DNA of 64,000 nucleotides, taken from NCBI RefSeq assembly GCF_002013895.1, contig NZ_MAFQ01000003.1, positions 310,001 through 374,000 on the forward strand. Direction: 5' to 3'. Below the pieces are notes generated by a model that saw only the letters and a list, made by a program, of their open reading frames with translations, made no database searches and was not told the DNA's origin. Shown here piece after piece: positions 60,643 to 64,000 of the stretch. Both the position numbers and the translations under genes were made by a program. Position 1 is the stretch's first letter. Each line of letters opens with the position of its first letter. This DNA comes from Mycobacteroides franklinii. GTDB taxonomy: Bacteria; Actinomycetota; Actinomycetes; Mycobacteriales; Mycobacteriaceae.

Positions 60643-61949
60643 CGACGTACATGTTCCTCTCGTGAAGTCGCTTTGTGCTCTTCGCGTAAGCGGCTGATAG
60701 GTACTTGTGGTGCGGCGTGATTACTCGCATCTTTGCGAGGCGTGCTCTGGTCGGAGGGTAGGTGCGCTTCGGTGTCCTCGACGTCGTCCTGATCCTCGTA
60801 CACGGGCAGAGACAGCGTGAAGGTCGATCCCGTGCCCGGCTGGCTCCACAACTTGATGGCGCCATTGTGGTTGGCCGCCACATGCTTGACGATCGCCAGC
60901 CCAAGCCCGGTGCCGCCGGTGTCGCGGGAGCGCGCCTTGTCGACCCGGAAGAACCGTTCGAAGACGCGCTCCTGATGTTCCTTGGCGATCCCGATGCCAC
61001 GGTCGGTGACGGCGATCTCGATTTTGTCGCCGCGGCGCCGGCGGCTGATCGACACCGGCGATCCCTGTGGCGAGTAGGCGACCGCATTGGCCACCAGATT
61101 GCTGATCGCGGTGATGAGCAGGGTGGGGTCGCCGCGCACCTCAAAGCCGCTGGGTGCGTCGGTGGTGACCGCGATATCGGCGTTCTCTGCCGCCACCTTG
61201 GACCGGCTCATCGCCTCGGACACCACGAAGTCGACGTCGACGACCTCCAGGTCGGGCAGCTTTTCGGCCCCCTGCAGCCGCGAGAGCGCGATGAGTTCGG
61301 TGACCATGTTGCCGAGACGGCGAGACTCCGCGAGCACCTGTTCGCCGAAATGCCGCACGGTCTCGGGGTCATCGGAGGACTCCAGCAGCGCCTCGGCGAG
61401 CACGCCCATCGCGCCGACGGGCGTCTTGAGCTCGTGGCTGACGTTGGCCACGAAATCGCGGCGGGTGGCCTCCATGCGGACATGCTCGGAGTCGTCGTCG
61501 ACGTAGATGACCACCCAGCGGGTATCGGCGTCGGAAAGCCTGCGTACGTGACCGCGCAGAGAGAACCCCGCACGGCCCGGCGCCTTCGGCTTGGTGGTCA
61601 GGTCCACTTCCACGGCCTCACCGGTGACCAATGTCCGCTGCGCGGCATTCCATGCGTGCTCGTCGAGTTGACGGTCGCGCACCAGGCCGAGTTCGCGGGC
61701 GCGGGCGTTGACCAGGACCACATCCTGATGCTTGTCCACGACGACGATTCCCGTCGGCGCGATGGCGACGATGCGCTCCAGCATCTGCGAGACCGTCAGA
61801 CCTGTCTGGGCTACATCGGAACCCTTCCGGGTCTTCCGGAGGGTCGGGGAGCGCCGTGAGTACCAGACGCCCAGCGCCGCACCCGCAGCAAGCGCCGCGA
61901 CGGCTGCGATCGTCACGATCACAACCAGAGAGCCCGATGCGGCGGTCAC
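60639..61949 (-). CDS. senX3: SenX3, phosphate-responsive sensor histidine kinase
   Basis: 436 residues. One strong N-terminal membrane segment ([20 protein letters not shown]), then a PAS-like domain (about 50-155). The dimerisation domain has phospho-acceptor His172 in [17 protein letters not shown]. The ATPase domain has [33 protein letters not shown] and [17 protein letters not shown]. It starts at a GTG. Upstream lie PhoB-like direct repeats and a GGTGA/TCACC inverted repeat. Unlike in M. tuberculosis, where a repeat-bearing spacer separates senX3 and regX3, the two genes overlap by four bases here. Confidence 0.97.
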   Translation of the reverse strand: MTAASGSLVVIVTIAAVAALAAGAALGVWYSRRSPTLRKTRKGSDVAQTGLTVSQMLERIVAIAPTGIVVVDKHQDVVLVNARARELGLVRDRQLDEHAWNAAQRTLVTGEAVEVDLTTKPKAPGRAGFSLRGHVRRLSDADTRWVVIYVDDDSEHVRMEATRRDFVANVSHELKTPVGAMGVLAEALLESSDDPETVRHFGEQVLAESRRLGNMVTELIALSRLQGAEKLPDLEVVDVDFVVSEAMSRSKVAAENADIAVTTDAPSGFEVRGDPTLLITAISNLVANAVAYSPQGSPVSISRRRRGDKIEIAVTDRGIGIAKEHQERVFERFFRVDKARSRDTGGTGLGLAIVKHVAANHNGAIKLWSQPGTGSTFTLSLPVYEDQDDVEDTEAHLPSDQSTPRKDASNHAAPQVPISRLREEHKATSREEHVRR

Positions 61950-61968
61950 GCGAAAAGCGTACGCATTC

Positions 61969-61981
61969 GGTGAACGTCACC
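61969..61981. promoter_or_regulatory. GGTGA-3-TCACC inverted repeat upstream of senX3
   Basis: Perfect 5-bp inverted repeat ending 20 bases before the senX3 GTG. On the coding strand it contains GTTCACC, the type of half-site I recall from RegX3-bound promoters. It may be an autoregulatory site. Confidence 0.4.
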
Positions 61982-62042
61982 CCAGCAGCGTGCGGCTAAA
62001 TGCCGAGCAAGTCACATATTCCCGCACAGGTGTTAGGCGTGC

Positions 62043-62070
62043 GTTTACCGATTATTCGCCAATTGGCGAA
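62043..62070 (-). promoter_or_regulatory. PhoB-like direct repeat joined to a 16-bp palindrome upstream of senX3
   Basis: TTCGCCAATTGGCGAA at 62055-62070 is a perfect 16-bp palindrome. On the minus strand its second half continues as GGCGAAT-AATC-GGTAAAC, two 7-mers with a 4-base spacer, the 11-base period of PhoB-type boxes. It sits about 95-120 bases before senX3 and just after the gpm stop. It may act as a RegX3 site, as a gpm terminator stem, or both. Confidence 0.45.
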
Positions 62071-62099
62071 CTTTTGGTGGGGCCAGACTCTCGGTGAGG

Positions 62100-62870
62100 C
62101 TATTTCGCGCCCTGGTTGGCTACCGCCGCGGCGCCTGCGGCCGCGGCCTCCGGGTCCAGGTAGACCCCACCCGGAGTGATCGGTTTGAGGTTCTCGTCGA
62201 GGTCGTACCGCAACGGAATGCCCGTGGGAATGTTCAGGCCGACGATCTCCTCGTCGGAGATCCCGTCGAGGTACTTCACCAGTGCGCGCAGCGAATTACC
62301 GTGAGCGGCAACGAGAACTGTCCTACCCGCGCGCAGCTCCGGCACGATGGAGTCTTCGTAGTACGGCACGAACCGCGCCACCACATCGGCCAGACATTCG
62401 GTGAGCGGCCCGCCGTCGATATCGGCGTAGCGGGGATCCTGGTCCTGGCTGTAGTGGCTGCCACGCTCGATGGGCGGCGGCGGGGTGTCGTAGCTGCGGC
62501 GCCAGGCCATGAACTGGTCCTCGCCGTACTTGGCCTTGGTTTCCGCCTTGTCCAGCCCCTGTAGCGCACCGTAGTGGCGCTCATTGAGGCGCCAATCGCG
62601 CACCACCGGGATCCACAGCCGGTCGGCCGTGTCGAGGGCCAAGTGCGCGGTGTTGATCGCGCGACGCAGCAGCGAGGTGAACAGAATGTCCGGCAGCAGC
62701 CCCTGCTGAGCGAGCAGCTCACCACCACGCTGCGCCTCGGACCTGCCTTTTTCGGTCAGGTCGACATCGACCCAGCCGGTGAAGAGGTTCTTGGCGTTCC
62801 ACTGGCTCTCGCCGTGGCGCAGCAGGATCAGGGTGGCCCCGTTTGACTGACTGGAGGTCTCGCCGCTCAT
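62100..62870 (-). CDS. gpmA: 2,3-bisphosphoglycerate-dependent phosphoglycerate mutase
   Basis: 256-residue glycolytic enzyme that interconverts 3- and 2-phosphoglycerate. The phosphohistidine motif is [20 protein letters not shown] with His19; [20 protein letters not shown] holds further active-site residues; [19 protein letters not shown] has the second catalytic His. The C-terminal flexible tail is typical. The ATG at 62870 is used. In mycobacteria gpm1 precedes senX3-regX3, as here; 150 bases with a palindrome separate them. Confidence 0.97.
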   Translation of the reverse strand: MSGETSSQSNGATLILLRHGESQWNAKNLFTGWVDVDLTEKGRSEAQRGGELLAQQGLLPDILFTSLLRRAINTAHLALDTADRLWIPVVRDWRLNERHYGALQGLDKAETKAKYGEDQFMAWRRSYDTPPPPIERGSHYSQDQDPRYADIDGGPLTECLADVVARFVPYYEDSIVPELRAGRTVLVAAHGNSLRALVKYLDGISDEEIVGLNIPTGIPLRYDLDENLKPITPGGVYLDPEAAAAGAAAVANQGAK

Positions 62871-62926
62871 GCGCGTTACCTTATCTACTCGCGCTTCGGT
62901 TCGATACAGCGATACCCGGCGCTGGT

Positions 62927-64000
62927 TTAGACAACGGCCTGGTCAGCAGCCACCGCCACGGCCCGCACCTGCTCGGCCCGCCCCTCAAACGCGTAGTCAT
63001 GGAGCGGAAACGTGCGCGACGAGCGGCGCGCGGCCTGCGTGGACATGGGCCGGATGTACGCGGACTCGCCGTTGTGGTCGAAGTAGTAGCTGTTGGCAGA
63101 GGCGCAGTTGCCGACTTGGAACAACGAGGTGGCATACCGGCCACGAACCTGTTCGGTCCAGTCCACCGCCGCCTGCCGGCGTACTTCGACATCGGTAGCG
63201 CCCAGGCGCTGCGCCTCGGCGATCACCCGGCTGATGTGCGCGCCCGCCGTGTCCACGACGCTGTGCCACGTGCCGCCGGTCCATCCGTAGTGCCCGAACA
63301 CCTGGAAGTAGTTGGGCAATCCGGGAGTGGAGATGCCGTGATAGCTCTCCGGCAGCTGGTGCGCGTAGAAGTCGCCGAGGTCAAACCCGTGGCGCCCGGT
63401 GACCGGGGTGTCCCGGTAGATCTGCGGGTCGTAGAACAACCGGAATCCGGTCGCGAGCACGAGGACGTCGACGGGGCGTTCGCGCCCGTCACGCGTGCGA
63501 ATCCCGGCCCGGGTGATGGTCTCGATCGGATCGGTGATGAGGTCGACATTGTCCCGATTGAAGGTCTGCAGATAGGAACTGGAGACCGCGGGGCGCTTGC
63601 AACCGAAGTCGTAGTCCGGAGTGAGTTTGGCGCGAAGCTCCTTGTCCGGCACTGCCATCCGATAGGTCACGTTACGCAGGAAGCTCGACACCGCCTGTGG
63701 GATGACCTTGACGTTCGCGTAGTACATGACGCCGTACACCAGCACCCCGGCGTAGACGAGTTCCAGCCCTTCCTGCAGCAGCCGCTGGGCGAGGGGCACC
63801 CGACGGAAGAAGGTCTTGACGGCCCCGGGCGTGGTGGGGTCGAACTTGGGAAAGATCCAGATCGGCGTGCGCTGATAGACATCGAGGTGGCCTACTTCGG
63901 GCGCGATCTCCGGAATGATCTGTACGGCACTCGCTCCGGTGCCGATGATGGCGACGCGCTTGCCCGCCAGGTCGACACTCTGATCCCAGGACGCCGATTT
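62927..64000 (-). CDS. Flavin-containing monooxygenase 5, C-terminal part (runs off the window)
   Basis: The last 357 residues are visible. The NADPH-binding segment [20 protein letters not shown] and [15 protein letters not shown] lie near the edge, then a helical region with [56 protein letters not shown] and the C-terminal [20 protein letters not shown] follow. The reading frame stays open to the window edge, where SWDQ may be the end of the Baeyer-Villiger fingerprint. The visible part is closest in layout to FMO 4. It stands 56 bases from gpm and is the fifth FMO in 35 kb. Confidence 0.92.
   Translation of the reverse strand, partial: KSASWDQSVDLAGKRVAIIGTGASAVQIIPEIAPEVGHLDVYQRTPIWIFPKFDPTTPGAVKTFFRRVPLAQRLLQEGLELVYAGVLVYGVMYYANVKVIPQAVSSFLRNVTYRMAVPDKELRAKLTPDYDFGCKRPAVSSSYLQTFNRDNVDLITDPIETITRAGIRTRDGRERPVDVLVLATGFRLFYDPQIYRDTPVTGRHGFDLGDFYAHQLPESYHGISTPGLPNYFQVFGHYGWTGGTWHSVVDTAGAHISRVIAEAQRLGATDVEVRRQAAVDWTEQVRGRYATSLFQVGNCASANSYYFDHNGESAYIRPMSTQAARRSSRTFPLHDYAFEGRAEQVRAVAVAADQAVV

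Overview
This window looks like the chromosome of a rapidly growing mycobacterium, most likely the Mycobacteroides abscessus/chelonae group. The evidence is high-GC DNA, frequent GTG starts, a complete yrbE-mce operon, mycothiol and F420 enzyme families, and a backbone that matches the M. tuberculosis Rv0489-Rv0511 neighbourhood in reverse order. The species assignment is inferred from gene content recalled from memory, not from a search.

Backbone, left to right: hemD (edge), hemC, hemA, a glutaredoxin-like protein (Rv0508), the serB1-type phosphatase (Rv0505c) and an Rv0504c-like dehydratase; then acyltransferase Rv0502, epimerase Rv0501, the 33-residue ribosomal protein bS22 (Rv0500B), BldC-like Rv0500A and proC; then Rv0499-like, Rv0498, Rv0497, ppx1 (Rv0496) and Rv0495c; finally regX3, senX3 and gpm. 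Three accessory blocks interrupt it.

Block 1 (about 4.5-13.6 kb) holds a lipoprotein/hemophore/Cys-repeat operon, a DUF4352 protein, a nitronate monooxygenase-like flavoprotein, a stomatin, glutamine-dependent NAD synthetase and a membrane acyltransferase. Block 2 (about 17.6-22.9 kb) holds a serine esterase, the Mn/Fe oxidase R2lox, an FAD desaturase-like gene broken by an in-frame stop, a TetR with a clear operator, and two tandem Ddn-type proteins.

Block 3 (about 27.7-59.9 kb) is the most unusual. It carries four complete Baeyer-Villiger-type flavin monooxygenases (a fifth lies at the right edge), two FMO-SRPBCC modules, a six-gene oxidative operon (ferritin-like PF10118 protein, FMO, SDR, second PF10118 protein, PDR-type ferredoxin reductase, EphD-like hydrolase/dehydrogenase), a ten-gene yrbE-mce lipid-import operon headed by a frameshifted TetR gene, a mymA-like lipase-SDR-FMO trio, an AarF kinase and a double-headed TetR. 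The likely theme is uptake and oxidative modification of lipids at the cell envelope. Substrates cannot be read from the sequence.

No tRNA, rRNA, insertion sequence or CRISPR array was seen. Two genes are visibly broken, and two operons about 26 kb apart share a nearly identical 23-bp upstream element.
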